This document shows, in pieces, positions 63,780 through 64,000 of a stretch of 64,000 nucleotides of DNA (position 1 is the first letter of the stretch; the number at the start of each line of letters is the position of its first letter). Under the pieces are notes generated by a model, which saw only the letters and a program-made list of their open reading frames with translations, made no database searches and was not told the origin of the DNA. The stretch lies in the NCBI RefSeq assembly GCF_009208735.1, contig NZ_WFLJ01000009.1:220131-284130 (forward strand), given 5' to 3'. Position numbers and translations under genes: made by a program. The stretch comes from Janthinobacterium rivuli. Lineage in GTDB: Bacteria; Pseudomonadota; Gammaproteobacteria; Burkholderiales; Burkholderiaceae_D.

Positions 63780-64000
63780 TTAAGCCAGGATTTTTGCAAC
63801 AACACCAGCGCCGACGGTACGGCCGCCTTCGCGGATAGCGAAGCGCAGACCTTCTTCCATCGCGATCGGGTTGATCAGCTTGACGGTGATCGACACGTTA
63901 TCGCCTGGCATGACCATTTCTTTGTCTGCTGGCAACTCGATCGAACCAGTCACGTCCGTCGTACGGAAGTAGAACTGTGGACGATAGTTGTTGAAGAATG
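63780..64000 (-). CDS. tuf: Elongation factor Tu (3' end only)
   Basis: The last 73 codons are visible, ending at TAA 63782-63780. The C-terminal beta-barrel sequence ([13 protein letters not shown] and [12 protein letters not shown]) is that of EF-Tu, which delivers aminoacyl-tRNA to the ribosome. The rest of the gene, and probably fusA, rpsG and rpsL, lie beyond the window. In this group tuf next to rpsJ is the normal order. Confidence 0.97.
   Translation of the reverse strand, partial: FFNNYRPQFYFRTTDVTGSIELPADKEMVMPGDNVSITVKLINPIAMEEGLRFAIREGGRTVGAGVVAKILA

Noticed and set aside
1..64000. CRISPR arrays, tRNA/rRNA genes, IS elements, prophage or integrase genes
   Set aside because: I looked for regularly spaced repeats, transposase and integrase motifs and cloverleaf-like segments and found none I could support. 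The 5.7-kb insertion at rpsJ/rplC also shows no terminal repeats.

Overview
The window is a chromosomal backbone segment of a GC-rich betaproteobacterium. The ribosomal operon order, the cytochrome c4 / engB / resB-ccsB block, mrcA-pilMN(OP)Q-aroKB-dgt and the overall protein flavour point to Oxalobacteraceae, most like Janthinobacterium or a close relative (inferred from remembered family resemblance, not from a search). Nearly all of it is coding. There are no tRNA or rRNA genes, CRISPR arrays, insertion sequences or prophage genes.

Layout. (1) 1-5232: 3' part of lolB, a REP-like nested palindrome, a secreted TPR protein, then the plus-strand run mutM, a dynamin-like GTPase and mutY (8-oxoguanine repair). 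(2) 6429-13888: a tetrathionate respiration locus. The sensor-regulator pair ttrS-ttrR is fused translationally to the end of mutY and converges on ttrBCA (Fe-S subunit, membrane subunit, molybdopterin subunit). (3) 14034-22775, minus strand: type IV pilus/DNA-uptake inner-membrane and secretin genes in shortened form (PilM without its second subdomain, a PilO-PilP fusion, PilQ without AMIN domains), a large Ig-like repeat lipoprotein, a single-chain AroK-AroB fusion and dgt. (4) 23068-32825: divergent mrcA (PBP1A), cyaY, lptM, the methionine sulfoxide repair pair msrPQ, System II cytochrome c maturation (ccsB, resB), a dihaem cytochrome c4 and engB. (5) 32902-43237: an unidentified TonB-like protein, a single-permease RND efflux pump with adaptor, sensor kinase and OmpR-type regulator, a divergent Spy/CpxP-like periplasmic protein behind a clear repeat operator, and dsbD. 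(6) 43396-57531: the alpha, spc and S10 ribosomal operons from rplQ back to rplC, with rpoA, secY, infA and rpmJ. (7) 57848-63068: creB-creC-creD, a TPR lipoprotein and a DUF817 membrane protein. (8) 63283-64000: rpsJ and the 3' end of tuf.

The most unusual architecture is in (6)-(8). rpsJ, normally immediately upstream of rplC, is separated from it by about 5.7 kb of non-ribosomal genes, and both halves of the S10 operon carry their own promoter-like elements, which resemble each other. The next most interesting features are the condensed pil cluster with an Ig-repeat lipoprotein inserted before aroKB, and the Bae-like RND/two-component/Spy module with its candidate operator. No wholly new defence or mobile system is visible; this is mostly housekeeping DNA with unusual fusions and rearrangements.
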